Part shown: positions 27,183 to 40,059 of the stretch, piece after piece
How positions within the stretch are numbered: position 1 is the first letter of the stretch
How the letters are laid out: each line of letters starts with the position of its first letter
DNA from: Pseudoscleropodium purum
Taxonomy: Eukaryota > Streptophyta > Bryopsida > Hypnales > Brachytheciaceae
Direction of reading: 5' to 3'
NCBI GenBank assembly: GCA_963969395.1
Contig: OZ017802.1
Location: 3,722,501 to 3,786,500, forward strand
DNA: 64,000 nt
Notes under the pieces: model-generated
The model's database searches: none
What the model was told of the DNA's origin: nothing
Seen by the model: only the letters and a program-made list of their open reading frames with translations
Position numbers and translations under genes: made by a program

Positions 27183-30100
27183 GTTTGAATTAGCACAAAA
27201 CTTGGTGGCCCAACTTACATGGCAAGAAGCCTATATAATTGTTATGTGTAGGATATAAGAGCAACTATTCATCTTCTACATTTTGTTGTGAAAAGGGGAG
27301 GTCTTCTACAATAGTTTGACTTCAAACGTATACTTTTGCACCTTTCCCAAAGTCAATGATTCCTAGAATATCAAAAGGGATGATCCACCATTCACTAGTT
27401 TGTCTTTAAAGGATTAAAATTTATAAAAAGGTGTTGCCTTGGGCTCCCTTTTTCAACCTATAAATATACTTGTCAACGAACCCTTTCTTTTTAGCACCAT
27501 GGGGCTAGATTGCACCATTTCAAAATAAATTTTTACTTTTTGCCACATAAACGTTATCTTTTTTCACCCAATTTTTTTTTCATTTTTACTAAAAATGTGG
27601 ATGAAATCCCCAAATTTGGATGAAAAAGTGTTTTTTGGTCCAAAAGATGGATGAATGTAGAAATATAATGCTTCATCAAATTTTAATTGGTCGTCATTCC
27701 AGCACTTTTTTTTAAAATTAAAAAAAAAAGACTTTTGTCAATGTCAAATAATAACTATTGTAGGGCTTCTACCAACTTGTACCCAATTTAATACATATTT
27801 GATACAAATGATAATGACTTCAATACCATTGAACAACTAACTTTTATTGCTAGAATGAATTGATTTGCATTGTTTTGAGGCTAATTTTTAGTAAATTGAT
27901 GATAGTGTGTAATTAATACATATATTCTTTCCATTCTAGAAAGTGCTAACATGTGCTAGCATCATTGAGCCTATTCTAAACCTACATTATCTTCATTTTG
28001 TGCAATCAATTCTCTATATCAAGCAATTATTATAATCCCTTCATTTGTATTTTTTGTTTTCCAATGCAAATGACCTAGAAATGGGCTTTTCTTGGATGTT
28101 TCGAATGGAAGTTTAGACTCAAATGAGACTAGTAGTTTACCTTGGAGGTAAACTTAACATTTCTTAAACTAAGTACATCTTTTATTCTTGAGAGCCTTGG
28201 GTTGATTTGGATACAATTCCACTTTGAAATTCATAATTAATCATATGTTATTCAAAAAATTTATGCTAAAAAAATTAGGATTCTCCATTTTATTCCTTAT
28301 AAGGCCTAACAAAATCAAGACAATTTATAGTAATTGCATTTACTTGTGATCTGTTTTTAAAATGGCAACAACTACAAGTTTTTGTCTAAATTATTTTCCA
28401 TCTATCAAGATCTATTTTAGATACATCCATATTTGGTACTATAAAAATAGATACTCTATTCAAATTGTGTCCTTAAATCTACGCTAAGGTAATTGAGAAT
28501 CCCTTTTTAGGCTTTCTACAAGATTGAATAAAAACTTAGATTCTTTATGGTAATCACATCTAATTGCAACTTGGTTTGAAAATAGACAAGAATATATTCT
28601 TATCTAAAATGTACAATACAACTTCTATTCATGAAATTGATTTGGAGTACACCTCATAATAGTTTCATACTTTTATTATTTGTAGTCTATTCATATAATG
28701 TTTTAAACATACATGCTAAATAGATATAGAATCTTCTAAGATCCTAGGTGTATACTAGGTTTAAGGTAGAACTACCTATTACTATACAGATTTGCAATCT
28801 AGGTATTTAAGAGAAGCTATTTATGAGCTTTCATATTTTTCAGAGATTGAATTGTTTGAGAGAAGTCAATTGCAAAAAGAATGAAGACATTCTAATAAGA
28901 ATTGAATTTTTTTGTAATTTTTCAAAGCTGAAATGTAAAATTGTGAGTAGACCCTTGTTGAAGCATAATCAGACCATTGTTGAAGCATGGGTTGATGTGT
29001 CTGCTCTCCAATGCATTGCCATTATGATAATGAATTAGTAAGATTGTGGTAATAGATGGCTAGTGATGGAAATAGGAGGAACCTGTAGGTGGTAGAATTG
29101 GGTAAATGGTGGTATTGGGTAGTTCCACCTTATTATGAATGTCTATATGAACTTTTGTGGGAAATCCAAATAATGGATGAAGTACATCCATATATGTCGA
29201 ATTTTAAAAATATGTCTTTTTAGTGATATCAATAACATGAGTATTTATTGTCTCATAGTTTTTGTGCAACTTTTTTAATTAGTTCCCCATGGCATAGCAC
29301 GAAGGCATAGGTGGAAAAAAAAAAGCTTACAAAAGGCTATGCTTTATTCAATCTTCAAATATGCATTCTCTCTTCTACAAGAGATTCTTAGGAGCTAATC
29401 CTTAAAGTTGTGTAGAAAATCGTATATAGTATATTGTATTTGACTATTAGAATATGAAGGATGGATAGAAATGGGCTAAACATACACCACTAGATTGATA
29501 TTTTAACAATTAGCTAGCATATTTTGTTGGACATCATTGAACATCTAAACCTTATTATGCTCAAATATGGCACCATCTAGGTAGAAAACAAACCATTTTG
29601 TAACCTCTTAGATGTTGCAATGATGATTTAAATTGGAAGTGTTATTTATCAATGAATTTGCCTCAATATGATGTCAAACTTTATTACTAATGCATACCTC
29701 TATTCATGCACTATTTATATTGAATACACAAGAAACTCCATATTATGGCTAAAATTAGGGGTTCCAAACCTTTAACTTTAGAAAGACGCTAAGGATTAAA
29801 AGTATCCTTTGGATGGTCAAATGTGATTTTTTCATATTGAATAATTGATGATTTTCATCCCTTTTTTTGTGTGCAACTTTACTAATGCTATATCCACATC
29901 ATTGAGTTAAATTCAAGTTATATTAATTGTTTACTGATTTTATGTGGGATAGTTTATAAAAAGACTGGTACACCCTCTAGTGTATTTCAATACTTTGAGA
30001 TTTTTTGTAAAACTTAATTTCTATTGCTTTAGAGCAAATCTAAAAAAAAAAACCTTTTGAATTGTAGTTTGTATTTTGCTTGGAAATTTCAAAAAATTTG

Positions 30101-30465
30101 TACAAATAATCATTTTCTTGAAGTTTGAAGTTGAAGTTCTAGAACTACATTTCTATAAATAGAGTGACCCCAAAAAATTAATACTATAATATTCTCTCCT
30201 ACAATTTTCTTTTGTACTACAATTTTCAAAATTTTCAAAGACGTTTTATATTTCATGTGGATTTTTTCACTTTCTCTTCAAAATTCATGATAATTTGAAA
30301 TTTTGATAACAAAAAATCTGAAATTTTTTATGGCATATATGAAACATGTGATTTCATCTTTGAAAAATATAATTAAAAAATTTCACTAAAGATTAGAAAA
30401 ATGGAGGTATAAAGCAAAGAATTTTGAAGTTTGACTCCACAACCACAGGCTCCGTCCTTGAAGGG
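27183..30465. other. AT-rich intergenic DNA, no gene seen
   Basis: Apart from the dispersed repeat at 27,250-27,395 (partner at 21,145-21,290), nothing is recognised. Open frames are short and biased. The right edge ends GTCCTTGAAGGG-TTAA, which looks like the right end of another TTAA-flanked TIR element, but I cannot find its left end. Confidence 0.5.
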
Positions 30466-30726
30466 TTAACCCCTAGGTCCTTCAAAGTCTATATCTTGGA
30501 TGATGAATAAAATACTTCACGATAATGTTTTATTCAAATGATTTTCTCATTCATCCAAATTGGAGGTCAAATCCTTCAAAAATAACCTTCATGTATAATC
30601 AATTGAAATTTGGTGAAATTGAGGAAAATAACATGATTGAACAAGATAAAAGCAAAAATGTTCAAAATCTCAAGAAAGGATTTGGGTATTAAAAGGTTAT
30701 TAAGGGTTTGGGTGTCTAAGGGTTAA
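30466..30726. mobile_element. Possible 253-bp TTAA-flanked TIR element
   Basis: TTAA (30,466-30,469) is followed by CCCCTAGGTCC, and the other end reads GGTGTCTAAGGG followed by TTAA (30,723-30,726). The inverted ends agree at CCCYTAG and less well further in. A perfect TTAA pair with CCC-starting ends fits the piggyBac-like pattern of the R1 element, but the TIR is short, so confidence is limited. Confidence 0.4.
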
Positions 30727-30749
30727 TAATACTAAGAACTAAGTTATGC

Positions 30750-31107
30750 TCAAATGCTCTTCTCAAGTGCTTTTGGTCCAGTTGTCGTCGTCCCGCATGG
30801 CTGTGGCAATGAAAGCTCCAACAATCGCAAACCAGCCGGGTCTCCATTGACGCCGCTTGCGGAGACCGCAGCAAACGGATTTGCAGGCGCAGGCTCTTCA
30901 CTTTCCAATTCCATTTTTGCAGCCCAGCCAATTCTGCCCGCCAGCTTCTTTCTCGTCACCATCAATGTCTCGCCCTCACTAGGGTTTAATGTGATCGTCC
31001 TACGAATTTCTCCTGAGTTTCAGCGATTTTGGAAAGCAAACCTTCTTGTTCCGTTCCACCTGTGTGGCTGATTTTCTGATTCTTAGGATTGCCACGGGTT
31101 TTGAGCT
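30750..31107 (+). promoter_or_regulatory. GC-richer upstream region of PEX14
   Basis: GC content rises sharply just before the PEX14 start, marking the promoter and 5' UTR. No TATA box is obvious. Both strands are open over most of the block. The minus frame (30,965-30,750, 71 codons, containing NPFAAVSASG) could be the first exon of a divergent gene, but I recognise no family. Confidence 0.35.
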
Positions 31108-34100
31108 ATGGCCGGAGAAGGAGTAGTGCCTCCCGGGGTGACAGGTGAGTGCGCGTTCGTCGTTTTTTGCGTGATTTGAGATTTTGTGTTAGTGGACTTA
31201 GTTTTGAAATGCTCGAATTTTTAAAATTGAAGCGTTGTAGTGAGATTTTTCGAAAAATTTGTGTCATCGGAAGCTCAATCGCTTACTGCGGTTGCGGATT
31301 AGGGATTTAGTTCTTGCACTGTTGCGAAGCGTCTAGGGTAGCTTTTGGGGTTCTTGAGTTGAGTATGAGGACGTCGCGCAAATCGCTTGTCACTGTTTTA
31401 TTACTTCTGATTATCAACTGTTGTCAATGCTGTCGTTAATTTATTGCTGGGATAGTACTAAAATGATACTGCTTTGGTGCTATTATGGTATCTATTTAGT
31501 GTGTTTGATTATTGAAATTTGAAAAGATTAGGCTAGGCACTAGGCTAACATTGAATTGGTGGGCACTGGAAACGTGTCGTTTCTTTTTCAAACCATCTAC
31601 TAATTGAAGCAGCGCTCAAGCTATTGATAATCAGCCGGGAAGGACTTTTATGATGTTGAGTGTGAGAAACTGGAGATTGCTGGGAATCCGCTTCAAACAC
31701 TTTAGTGATTCAAAATTCGGTTACTCGTTAAAATTTTTTTGCATCAATAAATTCATTCAGTCAAGCCAGACATCTTACGATGTCATGATCATTTGCACGG
31801 CCTTTGGAAGTATTTCTGTGGGATACATGGCCAAAGTGTGTTGGATGAATTCGTAGGCTTTGAGAGTCATTGGATGGTTATGCTTCTGCTGCAGGGCCGG
31901 AATCTGCAGGAGAGTCTGCGGTAGCGGCGGCCCCGGTGGAAAAGCCAAAGACAGATCCTTGGAAAGTAGAGACCCAACCGATACGTGAAGATCAAGTGGT
32001 CAATGCTGTCAATTTTCTGTCGCATTCCAAAGTTCGGGGGTCGCCTATCGTCCATCGACGTACCTTTTTGGAGAGAAAAGGCCTGACAGGAGAAGAAATC
32101 GATGAAGCTTTTCGAAGGGTTCCGGTACTATATTTTTCTTTCTAATCGGGGTCATATGTTTTCTATGAGAGTACAATTTTTCAAATGATTTCTTGAAAAA
32201 ATGTTGTTGTTTAATATGATTTTAATTTTAATTTTGATAATTATGTAATATGGCATATATTTCTAAGAAGTTTACAAAATTGGATAAATGTGATGTATCC
32301 CTGACCATCCTGGAATGCTATGCAACCTGGTCTTCAGGAATTGGTCTCCGGATATCCAATGATCTGTGTAGGGTTCCAGGTTGACAAGTTTACGATAGCA
32401 TCTGTAGTTTTTGCAATGAGGAAATAAAAGAATGTGGCCACATTGCTCTTGTATTACAGTAGCTCTTTTTGCTTTTGTGGTGAACCCCTAAGTGCTCAAG
32501 CTTAAATAGAAAACCTTCTTTCTATTGGTAAATTTTTTTCACCTTCCTAAAGGTGCTCTTTTAACTCCAACTGATATAGAAGTGGACACTTCTGACCACT
32601 TAGGCACCTAGGGCTTTCATTATTAATCCAAAAAAAAGTAACCAGGATTTGTTGTTGCTCAGGATCCTTCGACTGCGGAGTTAGCTGCAACTGCTGCATC
32701 AAACAGTACGTTTCTCATCATGATTGCCTGCTTTCATTGAACCTCCTTTTCTTTCCTTGTTTTTTGCGGGCAAGAATGCAGTGGCCTGCTGTCCTGATAA
32801 TATTTTTAAATTCTTAAGGGTACTTTAGTATGTCTTTGCAGTTGTTGTCCCATCTTTGCTAGTGTATGTCTCGCAGATGTTCTAACAGATGACAGGTTCA
32901 ACAGACGTGCAAGCGAGGGCTCCCTCATCCCAGGCTATTACTCCAGCTCAATCATCTGGGCAAATGTTAGTAGCTCAGAAACCAAGTGAGCTAAGCTGGG
33001 GACAAAAGCTGCTTGGTCTGGGGGCAATCGTGACAGCAGGTGCTGGTGCAGGTGTTTTAACGAAGGTATGTACGACAGTCTTCATTGTCTCAGACTAGTC
33101 AATGTAGAAAGTTCTGGTGCCCAATGAATATTAGACGTGTGTTAAAAAAGAAATAGCAACATGCTGGGACACTATGATGAGTTTCTTTTGTCTAGTAGAG
33201 TTGTGATATGTGGTTGTTTACTGCATGCTATATGGTCTCTGCCCCCCCAGGGGAGAACCGAAGCAATGGTTTGTAAGTAAAGAGCGTTACAGTGTCTAAT
33301 GGAATAACACACATGTCAAAAGTAGTGGCAGCGTGTTCAGTACTTACGAAAGAATTTCTAGTAGAAATTTCTATGCTGTTGCGGGAATGGTGGCATTGTA
33401 CGATTGTCAAGTAGGGTTTTGAATATTCAATCAGTGGGATTAGACTGAGAATTGTACTGAAGATTGTAAGGAAAGAGATATATGGAAATTATACAGTTCT
33501 ATTTGGGATAGAGACACTTACAAATTACTGCTTGTTTGAGATCAGTGCTTAGACAGCGGGACTTATTACCGAGTCGATTGTGTACTCATGCTCACAGGTG
33601 TATTTGATACCAATGTTTAAATCCTGGGTGCGTAGCATCATGTTAGAGGAAAGTGAGACCGATAAAAAGCTATACCCACCCACCCCTGGGTTATCTGTGG
33701 AACCACCTGTAAATGAAGCTGCTCTAGCTGCTAACGCTGCAGCTGCTGCTGCTTCTGAAGTGGCTGCAGCCATGCGTGAGTTTTCTCATGCCAGAGCTAG
33801 AGGTATTCTTCCTCTCCTGCAATCTCGTTTTATTAGCATTGCCCTTTTTTTAGTGCTTTTATTGTACTTCTGATGCCTAAGGAAACCCATTTCAGTGACT
33901 TTCAGCTATTTGAGTGGTTTCCACCATCAGAAAGGAATTTTTGTTTTTGTTTTGGGGGTATCGTTCTCAATTCTTAGAGGATTTCCCTTGAATCACGAGT
34001 ATTGCATCTGCAATATATCTTATGAAAGCATCTTTTGATTGTGAAAGAACCTGGAAGTTGATCTGGTTCACTTGCATTGTAAATGGGTGACTGTTCAACC

Positions 34101-35337
34101 CACGGGAAAGGGTTCCCTTCCTTATTTTTTTTTTCACCATTTTGTGTTGGTGGGAAGAGGAATAATGATCAAATTGCTTAGTCGTATGTTATCTATTGTA
34201 TCTTCAGAAAATCTGCAGCTGGGAAGCATAATCAAAGCTTTGGAGACGCAAACCCATGAGCTGAAAACAGCCCTTTCAGGGATGCGGGATGTTGTCAACA
34301 CCAGCACCAGCAACAACATAAGTAACAGCAACTCAGAATTCACGCCTACTACAATCGGCAGAGGTCGTTCTTTATCTGACCATGTTAGATAGTTAGATTC
34401 ATGGTTTCAGTAAAATATTAAAATGTTCTTGTTTTTGTTGAGTCATTGGTGTCAAGTTCTAATGCTACAACATTAAGTCTATTTAATGGAGTGACTTCTT
34501 ATTGAGCGATTTTCACTACACCGACCATCTTGCGTTCAACTATTAAGAATCTAATGACATGGTGACAACACTATTCACACCCCTATGGTCCAATGGTAAG
34601 TATGCTCCAATGATCAGTAGGGCGTCTACATTATATCACAACCCACACTAAGTTAAGAAAAGAGTAAAGTCTAGTGGCTTCATTTGTGGAAGTTTTACGG
34701 TTGTCTAGGCTTAAATTCCTTTGGTGACAGGTTACCGGCAAGATCCTTGGCGCACACCTGAGATGCCTCGTCCGTCAGGTACTCAGAGAGTATTACACTC
34801 ATCACATTTTGACCCCTAAAACTAAAAGTAGTTCATTTTCGAACCTAATTGTTGATTGTTGTGACTTCATAACATATTTTTATTGTTAAAAAAATGGAAG
34901 GCATGATTTTTTTAGTTCTACTGGTACATCTTGTTACCTTTTTTGAAGCTTCCTAATGCTTTATTTCAACTCCTAAAGATATGACAGCAATCAGTTTTGG
35001 CCATTTGTGGTTAATTTACTGCATGTACCCTTTTCTGATTTGTGTTGTTTCCTTTTGTCCACGGGGACTATGTTGTAGCTATTCCAGCTTGTTATCTTCT
35101 TCAGTTGCTTGTCCGTACTTGATATTTTTGTTTCAATTTACATGTGGAAGTGGCCACATTGGCCATTCAGGCACTTTGTGGTTAATGGTAGTATATTTCA
35201 AAATGATTAACCACTTGGACTCCTTGTCTGCAGGTATGTTGACTGATCGCACGTACGCGGGAGCAGTGCTTGCACCAACTCCAGCTGAAAAGCCAGACTC
35301 TTCAGAGAATGGCTCAGAGCAAGTTACCGGTAGTTGA
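31108..35337 (+). CDS. PEX14: Peroxisomal docking protein PEX14 (peroxin-14)
   Basis: PEX14 sits in the peroxisomal membrane and docks cargo-loaded PEX5. Exons: 31,108-31,144; 31,895-32,124; 32,663-32,705; 32,896-33,065; 33,598-33,802; 34,208-34,363; 34,731-34,778; 35,234-35,337. Splice sites are GT-AG and phases agree, giving about 330 residues. The conserved PEX14 N domain that binds PEX5 WxxxF/Y motifs spans about 43-89 (REDQVVNAVNFL to EAFRRVP). A hydrophobic Gly/Ala-rich membrane segment lies at about 141-158, followed by the family's FKSWVRSIMLEE, an Ala-rich stretch and a coiled-coil-like NLQLGSIIKALETQTHELK. The exon 4 acceptor could also be 32,905, and the exon 6 donor (GTCGTT) is weak. 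Angiosperm PEX14 has about 500 residues, so the C terminus here is short or continues downstream. Confidence 0.88.
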
Positions 35338-35849
35338 GTAAATCCAGTAATTGCAGAATCTGATAATACGCTTCACTTAGGGAATTTGATGTCAATCAGC
35401 CTCTACTGCGAAACAAGCTAGTTTGCTTCGCTTAGAGCTCGAAGGAGTTATTTCTGGGGTTGATCAAGAGTGACTGTATATGCTTTGAATGTCAATATGC
35501 TTGCAATTTTTAGTTACTCTACTTGTCATTTTGGAGAACTAGGACTTTTGGCATACATTGTCTTGGTCTCTTTTCATTCCTTGGACGCTTTGGGTAGTCA
35601 CTCCATTACTTACAGGATAACTCTAATAACTTTTCTACTCTCTTAATCAATTCTATAGGTTTCAATCTTTATTGTTCTGAAAAAAAAAGTAGCAATCATA
35701 CAACTTTGATGGTTTGTTCCTGTGAAGATTGTCCTGGATCATTGACAAATATGAGAAAGGTGGCTTGCCTTGTTGAAATTCACCTAAATTTTTGCCTAAA
35801 ATGTAAATTCTCTAAACATGAGATTTTAGGTGCATCTCTAACTTATCAC

Positions 35850-36093
35850 TATAGAAACTCAAGACCCGTCTGCAATGTCGTACTGCATCAATACGCTTGA
35901 CCACCGCATCCTTCACGTTGGCCCGGGGAGGGGCGATGCACCCCAATTTTCTTACAGCAGTCGAATCACGTGTTTGCATCGTCTGAGCGGGATTGGGACT
36001 TGGAGCCAGAATTCGAGGGCTGCCCCAAAGCCTGAAGTATGCAGAAATGGTTGGGGCTCTACTTTTTTTTCCCACATTTTGAGATCTTGACAT
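35850..36093 (+). other. GC-rich block, candidate extra PEX14 3' exon
   Basis: This GC-rich island lies 0.5 kb after the PEX14 stop. If exon 8 spliced at ACCG|GTAGTT instead of reading to TGA, the AAG ending near 35,863 would join in phase to a frame open for about 75 codons to TGA at 36,088-36,090. It contains SQNSRAAPKPE, faintly like the PRIAPKxKPW region of plant PEX14. The minus strand is also open here. Evidence is weak. Confidence 0.2.
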
Positions 36094-39000
36094 TTTTTCA
36101 GAAAGGATAACTTCTAACAGTGAACATTAGGAAAAAATTGAGGCCATGGGAGGGCTGTGAGTTTTTTTTTTGGGGGGGGGGGGAAGAATGATTTTGAGTG
36201 TTGGCACTGTTGGTTGCCCATGCACGGTGTCTAATGTCCGAGTTGGCATTATTGGTGCCAGCACAACTCTGGGAAATGTGAAGATGGTTTGCCAAAAAGT
36301 CAGAAAATTCATTAAGAACCCATTGGGCAAAGTACCAACTCATCATTTGAACATTTATATTCAAGCCAATTTTCAAAGGCAAAATGAAATTTTTTTATCA
36401 TTGATGCACAATGAGATTCAAGTGTAGAGTGATCATTTCTATAATGAAATCCATTGTCCATTTTGAATCTTCAAAAGGTATGGGATAGATTGAAGGTGAG
36501 AATTTGATTGCTCATTGTCAAAACATAGGTAAAGCTCTTACTAATCCTACATATCCACATGGGTTGCTTTTCTTCCCACCACCCCACTTGTATAAGTATC
36601 TTTCTTCGACTTTCACTGCATTTCATGGCTATGAAAGCAACTCATTCTCAAGGTGACTCTTTCTCAATTAGATGGATCCTAAAATAATTTATAATTTTCA
36701 CTTCAGTGCAAAATTCCAGAAAATTAAATAATGAAGTGCTAAACTTTATTTTTGAACTTTAATTAATTATTTGGCACCAAAGTGCCAAACCTGCTATCTA
36801 AGTATGGTAGTCATTAGAATGGGAAAAGAGCTAAGTTTGTGATTTCATTTGGATGGTCCATTCCTAAGCGCGATCGTGCACTGCTCGCCCATCAAACTAA
36901 CCGGGTATAGGGGAATAATACACTTCTATAAAACACTAACAATGGCAAATCTTCTTAACAACCTTCTATAAGGTTGAAATTTTTTGTAATGGTAGGCATA
37001 TATTATTGTCCCCATTGTTCAATTTTTTGATTGGGATGCATTTCAATTCAAAAATCATTCACGGAAAACATGGTAGTATAAACTAGTTTTATCCAAGCCT
37101 ATGTCTACAATCATATAATTTAGATTATCTTCAAGAAGTGCAATGGTTTCAAATTTTTTATGGCATGTTCGTAACCTATATGTAAATCCAAATCCAAGGA
37201 GTAACAACCAAAATGAAATTGTATACATATCAAATTCAACACTCAAAGTGCAGTTGCCCAGAATTTTAGGAGTCTAAAATATAAATATTAACTTTGGACC
37301 CTAAGATCTCACTCAATTCAAGGAATTTACAAGTAAAAACTGGTAGGTAGCTCAATAATGAAATCAAATTCAAGATCCTACAGTTGGAAACTAATATAAA
37401 TTTGTCATTTATTGCCTACTTACATTCCACAAACACCCATTTTTTGACTACTTTCTACAAAACCACATTGAAAACATTACATTTAGGGTATAAAGGACAA
37501 AACTAGAAATAATCAATTCCTACAACTTATAGGGACTCACATGTGAGCTTGATCTTGTGAAAATGGTCACCCTCTATGGATACCTCACTACTTTGTTTAA
37601 ATTCCTCACTACCCAAAACTTGACATAGCCAAGCCAAGCCTTGATGTACACTCTCTTCTTTGTATTGTCTTACAACAACTAACTTATCTATCATCTTCCC
37701 ATCTTAAACTTTGTCCCTACTAACATGGCAACCAATGTCTCCTTGTAAAAAATGGTCTATTCTATAAGTTCTTGTTTTGGACAACACAATGCCCTAAAAT
37801 AGATGGTTCCATAACCTAATGTGGTTAATTTTTGTATTGAATGTGAACTTATTGTGTACCATTAATAGTCATGCCAACTTGGGCAGACCAACTCACATTG
37901 ACAATTGAGGGTAATTGAAGTTGTTTTTATGAAACAAACATTTGACACTATGGTAGAACCACCTATAGTCAACTACTTAAGCAATTTCATGTATGCTCTA
38001 AAGCAGTGTAAGGCAATGTATATTTTTTGCCATCTCAAAAGATAGAAATCATGGAGATTACAATTTTCTTGGTAATTGACATTACTATGAATTTGGAAAT
38101 TGATGGTTGTTCTAAACCCATATCCAATGTACAAAGTTTTTGAATTTTGATCATTCAAGAACTACTTTTTTTCTTACTACTTCAAGACATGTGTCTTAAC
38201 TTTATTAGTCACAACTTTCAAAAAGAGGGAAAAACAAATTCTAAGCTTTGGTTGAAAATTTGTTCAAGCATTGGTTGGAAACAGTTGCACCCTATAGGTT
38301 GGCTATGACTCTTTAGTTAAAAATAGGTTCTTCTATGATAGCCGACCCATTTCCAACTACGGACCTATTTCCATAATATAGGCTACTCTCTTTCCAATCA
38401 ACAAGAGTAAGCATGAAAAATTAGTAATTAATTATGGCACAATTCCCAATGCCATTGTGGCTCATTATGATTGATTGCAATTTTGGTTGATTTTGCATCC
38501 AACCCATGGTTGGAAATAGAAAGACCTATATGACAAAAATAGGTCAAACAAAATCTTCAATTAAAAAATTTATAGTAATTATGTTTTGAGAAATAAAATT
38601 CTGAAAAAATATGGAATCCTTTTAAACTATATTTTTGTACATGGAAAAATTTTCCACTCAAGAAACTTGTGCTCCAAATATGCGTAATTGCTTAAGTGGT
38701 CAAAAATGGGTTGGCTACCAATGATCTTGGAAGTCACTAAATTTCGTCCAAAAACTACCAAAAAAAATATGGAGCTAAATGTACACGGCAGAAAATCAAG
38801 GAATTTTTAAGATTTGAATAGTTTCATAAGTGGGATGTTAATACAATTTGCAAACTAGAGTATTCATCTAAAAAAAGTAGCATTCATTCGCTATGTTTGT
38901 CATGCCTCATTAGTCGAGATGACATCTGAGTTGTCGATCAATCGTAGAGCTATCTACATTAGCATCATCAATTTAGTAAGGAAATTAGGGTTAGGGGTTA

Positions 39001-40050
39001 ATTTAGGTGGCACTCCCTTAGTAACTTTGTCTCCCTCTAACTTCTTGTTTTTTGCTCCTGATCAACTTAAGTACTTTTCGAAGCAGAGAGTAATTTTTAC
39101 TTAGGGTAATTGGTTTTAGGAATTTGGAATTATATCTAGTTGTTGTTGTGGTGTGATCTGCAAGAGTTTCCACTATTTTGAGATCTATGCCTTGAGTTCT
39201 CTAGGGGACTACAAGCTGCCAAATCTACAACTCTTATGATGGAAACAATTTTGAAAGTTCATGATTCGTTGGAATCCTAACATCCCTAAGCTTCTCACTT
39301 GCTTTCAATGTCATTGCACCATCGTTTGAGTGGTGACTTGTGAGTGTCACTACTTGTATTGCCCTATAAGCTGTGAATTCTTAGAGATTGTGAATCTGTT
39401 TCATTCATTACTTTTGTAGAAGTGGAAACTCTAATTGAATGAGGGCTTGGGATGGCTACTCGATCATTGGGGAATGTTGATTTGTCAAGTGCAAGAATAC
39501 AGGTCATTCTAGGCCATCAATCCATCATATATTTAGGCTTGCTTCATTGTGGTCACTTGCAATTTGCATTACTCGCTTTGCTTGTTGCTTGATTGATCTT
39601 GCTTTTAGTATTGCCTTGGGAGTTGGGGTATTTGTCTTGGTCTTTTAGGGATTTGGGGTGTAGGTTTAGGAATTGGGAATTCAAGAATGGCATCTCACTT
39701 AAAGCTACTTGAAAATTTTTGAGTGAAGACTTTTTGGTCTCCACGCAACAGTTGCAATGTGGGAGACTTGTTACCACCTAGGGGAATTCTTGTGGATGTT
39801 GTGACAACTACTCTGATCGTCATTTCTTATGACGTGGACGACGAGGTCATGTATGTGTCTAAGACTTGTCTCTCTGATTTGTTGCTTGCCCCTATGTAGC
39901 AAAAGTGTCCCTCTGAGACCACAGTGATATCGCCTGGTAGATGCCCAGATGGCAAGGAAATGTCCATATAGAGGAGAAAGAAGAAGCACATTGTGAAGAC
40001 TATAGCTTCTTATATACTGAAGAAGAAAAAAATGTTCATGAGCACAATCA
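36094..40050. other. AT-rich intergenic DNA, no gene seen
   Basis: A G-run (GGGGGGGGG) lies near 36,173-36,182 and a small GC-richer patch at 36,865-36,910. No gene family is recognised. From about 39.1 kb composition changes gradually toward the hAT relic, whose 5' boundary I cannot place. Confidence 0.45.
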
Positions 40051-40059
40051 TGCAAAGGT

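Noticed and set aside
34208..34392. PEX14 ending by reading through exon 6 to TAG at 34,390
   Set aside because: Possible as a variant, but AGAG|GT followed by in-phase exons 7 and 8 (YRQDPWRTPEMPRPSG..) makes splicing more likely.
36170..36427. 85-codon plus-strand frame after the G-run
   Set aside because: No recognisable domain; it starts in a homopolymer and composition is near background.
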